Shown here one piece after another: positions 28,652 to 37,922 of a DNA stretch of 64,000 nucleotides; the stretch's first letter is position 1, and each line of letters starts with the position of its first letter. The notes under the pieces are model-generated. The model made no database searches and was not told the origin of the DNA. It worked only from the letters and a program-made list of their open reading frames with translations. Both the position numbers and the translations under genes were made by a program. This DNA comes from DAOUEO01 sp963763495. Its GTDB lineage: Bacteria; Chloroflexota; Dehalococcoidia; DSTF01; JALHUB01. Location: positions 41,181 through 105,180 of the forward strand of contig CAVXOY010000020.1 of assembly GCA_963763495.1 (NCBI GenBank), in the 5' to 3' direction.

Positions 28652-29827
28652 TCATTGCCCTGCCGAGAGTTCCCACTCTGTCAACTGGGCGTCGAGGGTG
28701 ATCTCTTCCCCATCGCGCACTATGTGCAGCTTAACGGTGTCGCCGGGCTGCTTCGTGTCGATGTAGTCGGCTAGCTGCTCGAAGGTCGCCACGTCCTGGT
28801 CGTCGATCCTGACGATGACGTCGCCGCCGGTGGGAGTGGCCAGCGGGTCCTCGCTTGTGCCGCCCGTTGCCCCCTTTACCCCCGCCCGTCCGGCGGCGCT
28901 GTTGGAGTCGACCTCCACCACGTACACGCCCTTGTCCACCCCTATGTTTAGGCTCTCGGCCAGGTCAGATGTGAGAGTCCGTCCGGCGATGCCCAGCCGG
29001 GCATGACTCACAGTCTTGCCCGCCAGCATGTCGGACAGGGAGAGCTTGGCTGTGTTGATCGGTATCGCGTAGCCCACTCCCACGAAAACCCCTCCCCCTG
29101 TCGGGTTCTCCAGGGCTGAGTTGATGCCTATTACCTCGCCTCGAGAGTTGACAAGAGGTCCGCCCGAGTTGCCGGGGTTGATCGCGGCGTCCGTCTGGAT
29201 GAGCTGCCGAATAGGGCGCTGCCCTGTCTGAGACAATGTGCGGTCGAGGCCGCTGATGATCCCCTCTGTCACCGTTCCCTCTAGCCCAAACGGGTTTCCG
29301 ATGGCGATGACGGTCTCCCCGATGCGTATCTTGTCGGAATCACCGAGGACTGCCGGTGTGAGCTTCTCCGCCGGCAGATCAGCCTTGATGACGGCCAAGT
29401 CGCTGTTGGGGTCGCTTCCCACCAGTTCGGCGCTGCCCGTGGTCTCGTCTCCAAGCGTCACCTGTAACTGTTGTGCGTTGGCCACCACGTGGTAGTTGGT
29501 CAGGATGTGGCCTTCCTTGTCGAGGACGACGCCGGAGCCCAGACCCTCGCTGGGGGTGCTGCCCAAGAGGCCCGAAGACGTGGAGACCGTCAATATGCGC
29601 ACGACCGAGGGCCTGACCTGTTCGTAGAGGTCGGCGACGTCGCTTTGACCGATTCCTGTTCCCTGGGTCCCGGCCGCTGTCGTAGCCATTGCCGCTGGTG
29701 TCGCTGTCGCATCCGATTCTGAGTCCGACGATGACTGACAGCCGACGACGATGGTTCCGGCAAGAGCCACGCCCAGCGCGATGACCATGACGATAAGGAT
29801 ATTCCGTATCAATGCGCTCTTCCTCAT
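28652..29827 (-). CDS. HtrA/DegP-type serine protease, lipoprotein
   Basis: A quality-control protease outside the membrane. It is 391 residues. A hydrophobic N-terminal segment ends in a lipobox with Cys30 (IVVGC), so the protein is probably lipid-anchored. A Ser/Thr/Ala linker leads to the trypsin-like domain with His113 (TNYHVV), Asp143 (NSDLAVIK) and Ser221 (INPGNSGGPL). One PDZ domain follows (about 290-380, GVYVVEVDSNSAAGRAGVKG), with an unusual Thr/Gly/Pro stretch inside. It has AGGAG upstream and its own transcript, convergent with the rhomboid gene. Confidence 0.95.
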   Translation of the reverse strand: MRKSALIRNILIVMVIALGVALAGTIVVGCQSSSDSESDATATPAAMATTAAGTQGTGIGQSDVADLYEQVRPSVVRILTVSTSSGLLGSTPSEGLGSGVVLDKEGHILTNYHVVANAQQLQVTLGDETTGSAELVGSDPNSDLAVIKADLPAEKLTPAVLGDSDKIRIGETVIAIGNPFGLEGTVTEGIISGLDRTLSQTGQRPIRQLIQTDAAINPGNSGGPLVNSRGEVIGINSALENPTGGGVFVGVGYAIPINTAKLSLSDMLAGKTVSHARLGIAGRTLTSDLAESLNIGVDKGVYVVEVDSNSAAGRAGVKGATGGTSEDPLATPTGGDVIVRIDDQDVATFEQLADYIDTKQPGDTVKLHIVRDGEEITLDAQLTEWELSAGQ

Positions 29828-30141
29828 GTTCTCCTAACCCCCTCTTCCCAAGGGAATCCTCTTAGCTGGATCTCCCCCTAATATCGTCGCTGTTGTTGCT
29901 TGGGGCTTTGTTAGACGTCGGTGAAATAACTGTTAAACCGCTTTGAAATCGAAGATGGCGCTGCCGCAACCGAAATAGCCATCACCAACTACACTAGCGC
30001 ACGTGAATACCCTTGTCCATACAAGAGAAGCTGCAGACAATAGCGGCTGCATCCCTCTTAGTGGCCTCCTGCCGCTGTTGTCCCCCTCCAGAGCAGATGG
30101 TACAATCGGGCTCGCAATTGCCACGTTTAGGTGTTATTGAA
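29828..30141. other. Intergenic region between htrA and thrB
   Basis: This 314-base divergent region holds the thrB promoter (30078-30106). On the other strand, TTAACA-N17-TAACAA near 29900-29930 is a poor candidate for the htrA promoter. I see no riboswitch, RNA gene or conserved reading frame in the rest. Confidence 0.6.
30078..30106 (+). promoter_or_regulatory. Promoter of thrB-lysC
   Basis: TTGTCC (30078-30083), 17-base spacer, TACAAT (30101-30106), with TG at the extended -10 position. The start point is near 30113, which leaves no room for a lysine or threonine leader RNA. Confidence 0.7.
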
Positions 30142-31033
30142 TTGTCTCCCAAGAAGGTCCTCTTACGCGTCCCCGCCACGTCGGCTAACCTCGGCCCCGG
30201 CTTCGACTGCCTGGGGCTCGCCCTCGATCTCTGGGCGCAGTTCACGATCGAGGCGCACGATACTGCCGTACCGCCGCCGGACGATCTCCTGCTGGCCGAG
30301 GTGCTGGCGGCTGCGTCCGCCTACTACGCCGCTGCCGCCGTTCCGGCAGCCGGTGGGTCTCTCCCTTTCTTGGCAGGGAGACCTGCCCGTGGCGCGGGGC
30401 CTCGGCGCCAGCGCTGTCGCTCGAGCGGCCGGACTCGTGGGCGCCAACGCCCTTGCCGGTGGGCCCCTGAGCCTGGAGGAGTTGCTCCCGATTGGCGCTC
30501 AACTGGAGCATCACGCCGACAACATCGCCCCCGCTCTTCTCGGCGGTCTCCAGGTCGCGGTTTGGGAGGGACAAATGGTAACGCACGTGTCCGTGCCCCT
30601 GCCACCGGGGCTGAAGATCGTCCTTCTCGTCCCCGAGCGCACGATGCCTACCGACGAGAGCCGTCGCCTGTTGCCGTCGCCGGTGCCCCGCGACGATGCC
30701 GTCTTCAATGTCGGGCGTGTCGCCCTTCTGGTTGCGGCCGTTGCGGCGGGTCGCCTCGATCTGCTCGACATGGCCACCGCTGATCGCCTCCATCAACCGG
30801 CGCGGTCGCAGCTCCTGCCGGGAATGAACGAGATAATGGCGGCTGCTCGGCAGGCGGGCGCCGTGTGCGCCTACCTCTCCGGCGGTGGCTCGACGATCGC
30901 TGCCTGGACGCTGAAAGATGAGGAGAAGATCGCCGACGCCATGCGCCGGGCGGCTGACATCGCCGGCAGCAGCGGCAGGACTATTATCACCCGGCCCAGC
31001 GAGCGCGGGGCGGAAGTAGTAAGTAGGGAGTAA
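30142..31033 (+). CDS. thrB: Homoserine kinase, frameshifted
   Basis: Phosphorylates homoserine for threonine synthesis; a GHMP kinase. The promoter position and homology favour the TTG at 30142 (MSPKKVLLRVPATSANLGPG, with TTTAGGTG upstream). The frame is lost at about 30340-30362 as one extra base, near GGTGGGTCT. Corrected length is 296 residues. The GHMP loop is LPVARGLGASAVARAAGL, with GLGASA in place of the usual GLGSSA. The last motif YLSGGGSTIAAW is in the second frame. The next gene, lysC, begins 11 bases downstream. The break is most likely a sequence error. Confidence 0.93.
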
Positions 31034-31044
31034 ACGGGTCGATC

Positions 31045-32271
31045 ATGGGTATCATTGTTCAGAAGTACGGCGGAAGCTCCCTGGCTGACGCCGAGAAAAT
31101 CAGGAACGTGGCCCGCCGCATCGTCGCCCGCAAGGAACAGGGCAACGACATGGTCGTCGCCGTGTCCGCCATGGGCAAGACGACCGATCAGCTTAACGAG
31201 CTGGCGCACCAGGTCAGCGATGCCCCTGAGGACAGGGAGATGGACGTTCTCATGTCCACCGGCGAGACCGTCTCCAGCGCCCTCATGGTGATGGCCCTCC
31301 ACGGAATGGGCTACGACGCGATCAGCCTCAGCGGCGGTCAGGCGGGCATTAGGACAGACAAGGTACACCGCAAGGCGCGCATCCTGGCAATCAACCCCAA
31401 GAGGATTCACGCGGAGCTTGACAAGAAACGCATCGTCATCGTCGCCGGCTTTCAGGGGCTGACCCACGACGCGGACATGGACATCACCACTCTGGGTCGC
31501 GGCGCCTCCGACACGACGGCCGTCGCCCTGGCGGCAGCGCTTGAGGCCACGAGCTGCGAGATCTACACCGACGTCGAAGGTGTCTATACAGCCGACCCTC
31601 GCATCGTTTCCGAGGCCCGCAAGCTCGACGAGATCAGCTACGACGAGATGCTGGAGCTGGCGAGCGTCGGCGCCAAGGTGATGCACTCGCGGGCCGTCGA
31701 GCTGGGCGCAGTGTATAACGTCCCCATCCTGGTCGCCTCCAGCTTCAGGGAGGTGCCCGGTACCCTAATTCACGGAGGTGTTTCTGTGGAGCAGTTCAAG
31801 AAGGTCCGCGGCATCGCCCATGACCTCGACGTAGCCAAGCTTACTATCAGAGGCGTGCCCGACCAGCCGGGAATCGCCGCCGCCATCTTCGATCCCCTGG
31901 CTGACGCCCACATCTCGGTGGATACCATCGTCCAGAACGCCAGCGAGGAGAGACTAACCGACCTCACTTTCACCATCTCCCGCAACGACCTGCGGCGGGC
32001 CCTTCCCATCGTGGAGCAGACCGCCGGAAGGATAGGAGCGCGGGAGGTGGTGGCCGACGACAAGCTGGGCAAGGTTAGTATCGTGGGGACGGGAATGCAG
32101 AGCGGGCCCGGCTATGCCTCGCTGATGTTCCGTACCCTCTCCGAGCAGGGCATCAACATCGAGATGATCTCCACCAGCGAGATCCGCATCACCTGCATAA
32201 TCAGCGAAGACCGGGTGCAAGACGCCGTACGGGCTCTCCACAAGGCGTTTGCTCTTGAGTCGGGCGAGTAG
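31045..32271 (+). CDS. lysC: Aspartate kinase, alpha subunit, with internal beta start
   Basis: Phosphorylates aspartate at the head of the lysine/threonine/methionine pathway. It is 408 residues: a kinase domain (VQKYGGSSLADAEKI; STGETVSSALM; TLGRGASDTTAVALAAAL) and two ACT domains (RGVPDQPGIAAAIFDPL; VGTGMQSGPGYASLMFRTL). The size equals Bacillus aspartokinase II. An internal GTG at codon 248 has a consensus ribosome site, so a separate beta subunit of 161 residues is likely. It is in an operon with thrB. The ACT domains suggest feedback by lysine and/or threonine; the effector cannot be read from sequence. Confidence 0.97.
   Translation: MGIIVQKYGGSSLADAEKIRNVARRIVARKEQGNDMVVAVSAMGKTTDQLNELAHQVSDAPEDREMDVLMSTGETVSSALMVMALHGMGYDAISLSGGQAGIRTDKVHRKARILAINPKRIHAELDKKRIVIVAGFQGLTHDADMDITTLGRGASDTTAVALAAALEATSCEIYTDVEGVYTADPRIVSEARKLDEISYDEMLELASVGAKVMHSRAVELGAVYNVPILVASSFREVPGTLIHGGVSVEQFKKVRGIAHDLDVAKLTIRGVPDQPGIAAAIFDPLADAHISVDTIVQNASEERLTDLTFTISRNDLRRALPIVEQTAGRIGAREVVADDKLGKVSIVGTGMQSGPGYASLMFRTLSEQGINIEMISTSEIRITCIISEDRVQDAVRALHKAFALESGE
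31774..31788 (+). promoter_or_regulatory. Internal ribosome site and GTG start for the LysC beta subunit
   Basis: GGAGGTG (31774-31780) precedes an in-frame GTG at 31786. The product would begin MEQFKKVRGIAHDLDVAKLT and hold both ACT domains. The same arrangement, with a start near codon 246, is known in Bacillus subtilis aspartokinase II. Confidence 0.8.
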
Positions 32272-32301
32272 CGACCAAGACGGAATACAGACGCCAATAA
32301 G

Positions 32302-32331
32302 ACAAGGGGTGTCGAGATCGACACCCCTTGT
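32302..32331. terminator. Bidirectional terminator between lysC and the NifU-like gene
   Basis: A perfect 13-bp inverted repeat (ACAAGGGGTGTCG and its complement) with a 4-base loop; T-rich tails follow on the plus strand (TGCTTGTTG). It serves two convergent genes. Confidence 0.9.
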
Positions 32332-32352
32332 TGCTTGTTGAACCTGAGCCTC

Positions 32353-32622
32353 TTACTTGAACTCGGACCAGTCCACGTCTTCCAAGCCCACCGCCTCGAC
32401 TCCCGCCAGCTCCGGAACCTCCTCCGCCAGCACGCGCTCGATGCCCATCTTGAGCGTTATCTGGCTCATCGGACAGCCGTTGCAGGCCCCCTCCAGTTGG
32501 AGGCGGGCGATATTGTCGGGAGTAATCTCCACGAGGGTCACGTCGCCGCCGTGGGACATGAGGGAGGGCCGGATCGCCTCCAGCACCTCTTGTACCTTAG
32601 CTCTGAGACCGTTTTCTGCCAC
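32353..32622 (-). CDS. NifU-type iron-sulfur scaffold protein
   Basis: A small Fe-S scaffold/carrier. The start is the GTG at 32622 (MAENGLRAKVQEVLEAIRPS), which has GGAG 5 bases upstream and gives 89 residues, the usual size of a stand-alone NifU C-terminal domain. Upstream codons lie before the promoter and are rejected. The cluster-binding CxxC is in LEGACNGCPMSQITLKMGIE. It is transcribed alone, divergent from dnaE. Confidence 0.93.
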   Translation of the reverse strand: MAENGLRAKVQEVLEAIRPSLMSHGGDVTLVEITPDNIARLQLEGACNGCPMSQITLKMGIERVLAEEVPELAGVEAVGLEDVDWSEFK

Positions 32623-32663
32623 GGGAATCTCCAAATCTACTTTCTGCTCTAGCCTACAGATCC

Positions 32664-32693
32664 AGCGTAGCACGGGGTTAGACGCCTCGTCAA
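32664..32693 (-). promoter_or_regulatory. Promoter of the NifU-type gene
   Basis: TTGACG (32688-32693), 18-base spacer, TACGCT (32664-32669) with TG at the extended position. It supports the short start at 32622. Confidence 0.6.
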
Positions 32694-32796
32694 ACCCGAC
32701 GGCTGCTCTGTCGGATTCCCCTCGCGACGGAGCCTCCAACATCCTCCAAGAAGTGAAGAAAATGAACATAAGTTGCAGCCGCTGCCGACCCGCCGC

Positions 32797-32805
32797 TGCT
32801 ATAAT
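32797..32805 (+). promoter_or_regulatory. Extended -10 promoter of dnaE
   Basis: TGCTATAAT, a perfect -10 with TG extension and no clear -35, followed by GGGCGGGG. The start point is near 32812, giving a leader of about 18 bases with GGAG. Confidence 0.7.
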
Positions 32806-32829
32806 GGGCGGGGCAAACCCCGGAGACAA

Positions 32830-35800
32830 ATGTTCACTCACCTTCACGTTCACAGCGAATACAGCCTACTCGACGGCCTAGCCCGTATCCCCCAGCTCAT
32901 GGAGCGCTCCCGCGAGCTGGGCCAGGAGGCGATAGCCCTCACCGACCACGGCGTCCTCTACGGCGCTATCGAATTCTACAAGGAGGCCCGCGCTCAGGGA
33001 GTGAAGCCCATCATCGGCGTCGAGGCCTACGTCGCCGCCGGCTCTCGCCGCACCCGCGAGCCCAAGGAGAAGCGGCCCCACCATCTCACCCTTCTCTGTC
33101 GCAATCTGACCGGCTATCGCAACTTGCTCACCCTTGTCACCAAGGCCAACCTGGAGGGCTACTACTACAAGCCGCGGATGGACAGGGAGTTGCTCCAGGA
33201 GCACGGTGAAGGGATCATCGCTCTCTCCGGCTGCCACGCCGGCGAGTTGCACCGCCTGCTGGAAAGCGGCAACCTCGAAGAGGCGGCGGCGACGGCCCGC
33301 TGGTATCAGGAGACCTTCGACGCCTTCTACCTCGAGCTTCAAGACCACAACATGCCGGAGCTGACGGCGGTGAACAAGCAGTTGGTCGAGCTTTCCCGGC
33401 AGACCGGCATCCCCCTCGTGGCGACGAACGATTCCCACTACGTCTACCAGGGGGACGCCGCCACCCAAGACATCCTCCTCTGCATCGGCACCAACTCCTC
33501 TCTCCTCGACGAGAAGCGGGTGCGGATGAATGACGACTCCTACTACCTCAAGTCGGAAGAGGAGATGCGCGCCCTCTTCCCGGAGTTGCCGGAAGCGATA
33601 GAGAACACCTGCCGCATCGCCGACATGTGCGACCTCACCCTGGAGTTCGGTAACCTCCACCTGCCGGAGGCGGAGGTGCCGCCGGGCAAGTCCGCCGATG
33701 ACTACCTGGCGGAGCTCTGCTATGGCGGCCTGGAGCGGCGCTACCCGATGGGATCGGAGGACGCGCGGCGGCGCCTGGAGTATGAACTCTCCGTTGTCAA
33801 GGAGACGGGTTTCGCCAACTACATCCTGGTGGTGAGGGACTTCGCCGAGTTTGCCCGTGGTCAGGGCATCGCTATGGGCGTCCGCGGCAGCGCTGCCGGC
33901 AGCATTATCCTCTACTGCCTGGGCATCACCGACATCGATCCCCTGGCCCACCGGCTGGTGTTCGAGCGATTCCTCAACGTGGAGCGGCGGGAGATGCCCG
34001 ACATCGACATGGACTTCGCCGATGACCGCCGCGACGAGGTGATCCGCTACGTCGCCGAGAAGTACGGCTATGACCACGTGGCCCAGATCATCACCTTCGG
34101 CACGATGGGCGCCAAGGCCGCCCTCCGCGACGTCGGCCGCGCCCTCGGCATGACCTACGCCGATGTCGACCGCGTCGCCCGCCTCGTTCCCAACGCTCTA
34201 AACATGACTATCGAGCGGGCGCTGTCAGAGAACGCTGAGATGCGCACCGCCTACGACCTCGATGATCAGGTGAGGCGCCTCGTCGACACCGCCCAGCGGC
34301 TGGAGGGCATCGCCCGTCATGCCAGCACCCATGCCGCTGGCGTCGTCATCTCCGGCGACCCTCTGGTCGAATACGTGCCCCTGCAGAGACCATCGCGCAG
34401 CGCCCGTCTCGGCGAGTCGCCCAACGGCGAAGAAACCGCCATCCCCATGACCCAGTTCGCTATGGCGGAGGTGGCCGAGATCGGCCTCCTGAAGATGGAC
34501 TTTCTGGGGCTCGTAAACCTGACCATCTTGGGTGAGGCCGTGAAGATCATCAGGGAAACGCGGGGCGTCGAGATCGACTTCAATGAGCTGCCTGACGGCA
34601 ACCCCAAGACCTACGACATGCTCTCGCTGGGCGAGACGTTCGGCGTGTTCCAGTTGGAGAGTCCGGGGATGCGCCGCTACATCCAGGAGCTAAAGCCCCA
34701 GTCGATCGCTGAGCTGGCCGCCATGGTCGCCCTCTACCGCCCCGGCCCGATGCAACACATCCCCACCTACTGCCACGCCAAGCACGGCCGGGAGCAGATA
34801 CGCTATCCCCACCCCGATCTCGCCGACATCCTCGACGAGACCTACGGCGTGATCGTCTACCAGGACCAGGTGCTGCTCATCGCCCAGAAGTTCGCCGGCT
34901 ACTCCCTGGGCGAGGCCGACATCATGCGCAAGGCGATGGGCAAGAAGATCGCGACGGTGATGCACGCCGAGCAGGAGCGCTTCATCGCCGGCGCCGGCGA
35001 CCGCGGCTACAGCGAGGCCGACGCCCGCCAGGTGTTCGACCTGATAGAGCCCTTCGCCGGTTACGCCTTCAACAAGGCCCACGCTGTCTCCTACGCCACC
35101 ATCGCCTACCGCACCGCCTACCTCAAGGCCAACTTCCCGGCTGAGTATATGACTGCCGTGCTGATGCTGGCGTCCGGCCACCCCAGCGGCGCCCAGGAAC
35201 GGACGGCCGCCGCTGTCGCCGAGTGCGCGAAGCTGGGTATCGCCGTCTTGCCTCCCGATGTCAATCACAGCCAGGCCAACTTCGCGATCGAGATGCAGGC
35301 AGATGGACAGCAGGCTATCCGCTTTGGGCTGGCCGTCATCAAGAACGTGGGGACCGGGGCCGCGGAAGGGATCGTGGCGGCGCGAGAGGAGAAAGGCCCC
35401 TTCAGCTCGGTTGAGGACCTCTGCCGTCGTGCCCCCCTGCGCAGCCTGAACAAGCGGGCGCTGGAGAGCATCGTGAAAGCGGGGGCGCTCGACTGCCTGG
35501 GTGAGCGGGCCACCCTTCTCGCCAACGTCGATCGCCTCCTCTCCCTGTCGCAGCAGGAGCAGCGGATGCGCGAGTCCGGCCAGACGACGATGTTCGACCT
35601 CTTCGGCGAGACGGTCGATACCCCTCTCCCGACGCTGGAGCTGGAGCAGGTGGAGGCTCCGCGCGCGGAGCTGCTGACCTGGGAGAAAGAGGTGCTGGGC
35701 GTCTACGTCTCCGAGCATCCCTTCACCGCCGCTGCCGCTGCCCTCTCCTCGCACGTGACCGCCGTCTGCGGCGAGGTGACGGCGGAGATGGCCGGTCGCG

Positions 35801-36477
35801 AGGTCGTGCTCGCGGGCATGGTCTCCTCTACCCGCAATCTCTATACCCGCGAAGGGCGCACCTTCTGCGCCGCTATCATCGAAGACCTATCGGGCAACGT
35901 TGAGGTTACCGTGTGGCCCGACCAGTTTGATCAGACCCGCGACCTCTGGACCGAGGGCAACATCCTCATCGTCCTGGTGCGGATAAGAGAGCGCAACGAA
36001 CGGCTGCAGGTGAGCGTGCAGCAGGTCGCTCTCTACCAGGCCGGCGGTCCCGGAACCGAGCCGTTCCTCATTCCGGAGTGGGTGAGAAAGGGCAGGGACG
36101 AGAGTGGGGCCCAGGGTCAACAATGGAACCACGCCCGTTCCGGGGCTAGGCAGCAGCCCACCCGGAATAGTCAAACCGCGCCCGTATCGCGACGCATGCT
36201 CGTCTCGGTGCGAGAGACGGAGGACGAAGCGGCCGACCGCGAGCGTTTGGCCGGGCTGATGGCCACGCTGGTCGATTTCCCCGGTGAAGATGAGGTGCGT
36301 CTCGTTGTCCACACCCGCGTCGGCGACAAGGTGGAACTGGCGCTCCCCCCGGCCAAAGCCTGCGAAGAGCTTCGAGTCAGGATGTCGGAGGTGTTGCAGG
36401 GATCCGGGGAGGCTCGTCTCGACCAGTCGCGGGGCGGCGAACCGGTCGCCGTTTCCCAACCGGTTACGGGGGACTAG
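32830..36477 (+). CDS. dnaE: DNA polymerase III alpha subunit
   Basis: The replicative DNA polymerase. It is 1215 residues from the ATG at 32830 (MFTHLHVHSEYSLLDGLARI). The PHP domain has the metal-binding HLHVHSEYS and ALTDHG motifs. The polymerase active site has MPDIDMDFAD near residue 390 and GRGSAAGS-like (MGVRGSAAGSIILY). Later parts include the beta-binding region (QTTMFDLFGE, a good sliding-clamp motif) and an OB fold (REVVLAGMVSSTRNLYTREG). The last 100 residues form a small extra domain (DFPGEDEVRLVVHTRVGDKVELAL) seen in longer DnaE1 proteins. Intact. Confidence 0.97.
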   Translation: MFTHLHVHSEYSLLDGLARIPQLMERSRELGQEAIALTDHGVLYGAIEFYKEARAQGVKPIIGVEAYVAAGSRRTREPKEKRPHHLTLLCRNLTGYRNLLTLVTKANLEGYYYKPRMDRELLQEHGEGIIALSGCHAGELHRLLESGNLEEAAATARWYQETFDAFYLELQDHNMPELTAVNKQLVELSRQTGIPLVATNDSHYVYQGDAATQDILLCIGTNSSLLDEKRVRMNDDSYYLKSEEEMRALFPELPEAIENTCRIADMCDLTLEFGNLHLPEAEVPPGKSADDYLAELCYGGLERRYPMGSEDARRRLEYELSVVKETGFANYILVVRDFAEFARGQGIAMGVRGSAAGSIILYCLGITDIDPLAHRLVFERFLNVERREMPDIDMDFADDRRDEVIRYVAEKYGYDHVAQIITFGTMGAKAALRDVGRALGMTYADVDRVARLVPNALNMTIERALSENAEMRTAYDLDDQVRRLVDTAQRLEGIARHASTHAAGVVISGDPLVEYVPLQRPSRSARLGESPNGEETAIPMTQFAMAEVAEIGLLKMDFLGLVNLTILGEAVKIIRETRGVEIDFNELPDGNPKTYDMLSLGETFGVFQLESPGMRRYIQELKPQSIAELAAMVALYRPGPMQHIPTYCHAKHGREQIRYPHPDLADILDETYGVIVYQDQVLLIAQKFAGYSLGEADIMRKAMGKKIATVMHAEQERFIAGAGDRGYSEADARQVFDLIEPFAGYAFNKAHAVSYATIAYRTAYLKANFPAEYMTAVLMLASGHPSGAQERTAAAVAECAKLGIAVLPPDVNHSQANFAIEMQADGQQAIRFGLAVIKNVGTGAAEGIVAAREEKGPFSSVEDLCRRAPLRSLNKRALESIVKAGALDCLGERATLLANVDRLLSLSQQEQRMRESGQTTMFDLFGETVDTPLPTLELEQVEAPRAELLTWEKEVLGVYVSEHPFTAAAAALSSHVTAVCGEVTAEMAGREVVLAGMVSSTRNLYTREGRTFCAAIIEDLSGNVEVTVWPDQFDQTRDLWTEGNILIVLVRIRERNERLQVSVQQVALYQAGGPGTEPFLIPEWVRKGRDESGAQGQQWNHARSGARQQPTRNSQTAPVSRRMLVSVRETEDEAADRERLAGLMATLVDFPGEDEVRLVVHTRVGDKVELALPPAKACEELRVRMSEVLQGSGEARLDQSRGGEPVAVSQPVTGD

Positions 36478-36520
36478 CGTATTTGGCGGAGCCATCCTTG
36501 CTCTGCGAGAAAGGCGGTAC

Positions 36521-36549
36521 TTGCGCCGAAATCGACTATGGGTTATAAA
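36521..36549 (+). promoter_or_regulatory. Promoter of the short-chain dehydrogenase gene
   Basis: TTGCGC (36521-36526), 17-base spacer, TATAAA (36544-36549). Confidence 0.7.
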
Positions 36550-36566
36550 CCAGCTTGCGTGAAGGA

Positions 36567-36579
36567 TTGAACAATTCAA
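36567..36579. promoter_or_regulatory. Palindrome in the leader of the dehydrogenase gene
   Basis: TTGAA, CAA, TTCAA, a perfect 5-3-5 inverted repeat at about +12 to +24. It could be an operator; no regulator is linked to it. Confidence 0.4.
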
Positions 36580-36601
36580 ACACAAACGAGGAGGGATCAA
36601 A

Positions 36602-37522
36602 ATGGGTGACAGGCTAAAGGGAAGGGTAGCGATCGTCACAGGCGCCGGTAGGGGTATCGGCCGCGGCGAGGCGCTGGCCATGGCATCAGAAGGTGCGTTC
36701 GTCATCATCAACGACATGGGCGCCGCCGTCGATGGCAGCGGCTCTGAGGCGACTCCCGCCGAGGATGTCGTCCAGGAGATCAAGAAGATGGGCAGCCAGG
36801 CGGTTGCCAACTACGACAACGTCGTCGAGACCGAGACCGGCGAGAAGCTGGTGAAGCTGGCCCTCGACACCTGGGGACGGCTCGACATCATCGTCAACAA
36901 CGCCGGCATTCTCCGCGACCGCATGCTCTTCAACATGTCGACGGAGGAGTGGGACGCCGTAATCGCCGTCCACCTGCGGGGCCACTACAACATCACCAAG
37001 CCCGCCTGCGCCTACTTCCGCCAGGAGCGCAAGGGCGGCGTGATCATCAACACCTCGTCCACCTCCGGTCTGGGCAACGTCGGTCAGGCGAACTACGCCG
37101 CCGCCAAGGAGGGCATTGTCGGCTTCACCCGTACTCTCGCCCGTGAGATGGGACGCTACGGTGTGCGCTGCAACGCCATCCGGCCCATGGCGGCCACCCG
37201 CATGACCCTCAGCCCCGACATGCGCGCCCGCGCCGAGCGGGCCGGCGAGGCGGGTCTCAAGATGCTGGAGCAGATGGAGAAGAGCCAGATTCCAGAGCAG
37301 GTCGGCCCCTTCGTTGCCTGGCTGGCCAGCGATGAGGCGGCGAACGTCAACGGCCGCAACTTCCTGGTGCGCCAGGGCTACATCGGCCTCTACTCTGAGC
37401 CGGAGATCGTCGCCGCCGTCGAGAACGATGGCCTCTGGACGGTGGACAACATCTCGCCCGTCATTGGCAAGGTGACCAGCGGCCTGGTCAACGAGTGGCC
37501 GGTCGAGGCGCCGAAGCAATAG
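36602..37522 (+). CDS. Short-chain dehydrogenase/reductase, 3-hydroxyacyl-CoA type
   Basis: A 306-residue NAD(P)-dependent oxidoreductase. The Rossmann motif TGAGRGIGRGEA, NNAG, and the catalytic Ser-Tyr-Lys set (NTSSTSGLGNVGQANYAAAK) are intact. The INDMGAAVDGSG insert and the LKGRVAIVTGAGRG start resemble the dehydrogenase domain of multifunctional enzyme 2, which acts on 3-hydroxyacyl-CoA. A C-terminal extension of about 50 residues (QGYIGLYSEPEIVAAVENDG) goes beyond the core fold. The substrate is inferred. It has AGGAGG upstream and its own promoter and terminator. Confidence 0.9.
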   Translation: MGDRLKGRVAIVTGAGRGIGRGEALAMASEGAFVIINDMGAAVDGSGSEATPAEDVVQEIKKMGSQAVANYDNVVETETGEKLVKLALDTWGRLDIIVNNAGILRDRMLFNMSTEEWDAVIAVHLRGHYNITKPACAYFRQERKGGVIINTSSTSGLGNVGQANYAAAKEGIVGFTRTLAREMGRYGVRCNAIRPMAATRMTLSPDMRARAERAGEAGLKMLEQMEKSQIPEQVGPFVAWLASDEAANVNGRNFLVRQGYIGLYSEPEIVAAVENDGLWTVDNISPVIGKVTSGLVNEWPVEAPKQ

Positions 37523-37547
37523 AAGACGACAAGGATCACGAGTCTGT

Positions 37548-37580
37548 GAAGTGGGCAGCATTTGCTGCCCGCTTCCTTTT
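37548..37580 (+). terminator. Rho-independent terminator after the dehydrogenase
   Basis: GAAGTGGGCAGC, loop ATTT, GCTGCCCGCTTC (12 bp with one G-U) followed by CTTTTCC. Confidence 0.9.
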
Positions 37581-37634
37581 CCGGTAGAGTTCCCATCGAT
37601 GGAATGACTGTTGTAGGGGTCACGACCGACTCTG

Positions 37635-37862
37635 ATGAAATGGATTGACCTAACAACCGCTCCCGATCAGCTAACGGCGGAGATGTGGGTGGAGCTCCTC
37701 CGCAACGAGGGCGTGCCCGCGATGGTCAAACCCGCTGACACTGCATCCTTCTTGGGGGTATCGGGGAGAAGCTGCCGCGTCATCGTGCCCGACGACCGCC
37801 GTGACGAGGCGGCGGCGCTCCTGCTGGAGAGGACCGGCGGCGAGGCCCAGATCGAACCCTAA
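37635..37862 (+). CDS. DUF2007-like small protein
   Basis: A 75-residue protein, MKWIDLTTAPDQLTAEMWVELL, then NEGVPAMVKPADTASFLGVSG and CRVIVPDDRRDEAAALLLE. The pattern (short alpha-beta domain, buried inhibitor-like loop) is that of DUF2007, called a putative signal-transducing protein in databases; function is not known. A close relative lies 60 bases downstream. Confidence 0.75.
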   Translation: MKWIDLTTAPDQLTAEMWVELLRNEGVPAMVKPADTASFLGVSGRSCRVIVPDDRRDEAAALLLERTGGEAQIEP

Positions 37863-37922
37863 GGGGCCTTTGCCTCAATCGATCACATCTCTCGCGGACA
37901 GGGATAGTCAGGGAGAACTGCT

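Noticed and set aside
30107..30141. A lysine riboswitch before thrB-lysC
   Set aside because: The promoter leaves a leader of about 30 bases, too short for the aptamer.
32878..34077. A 399-codon open frame opposite dnaE
   Set aside because: It is a shadow of a conserved polymerase domain.
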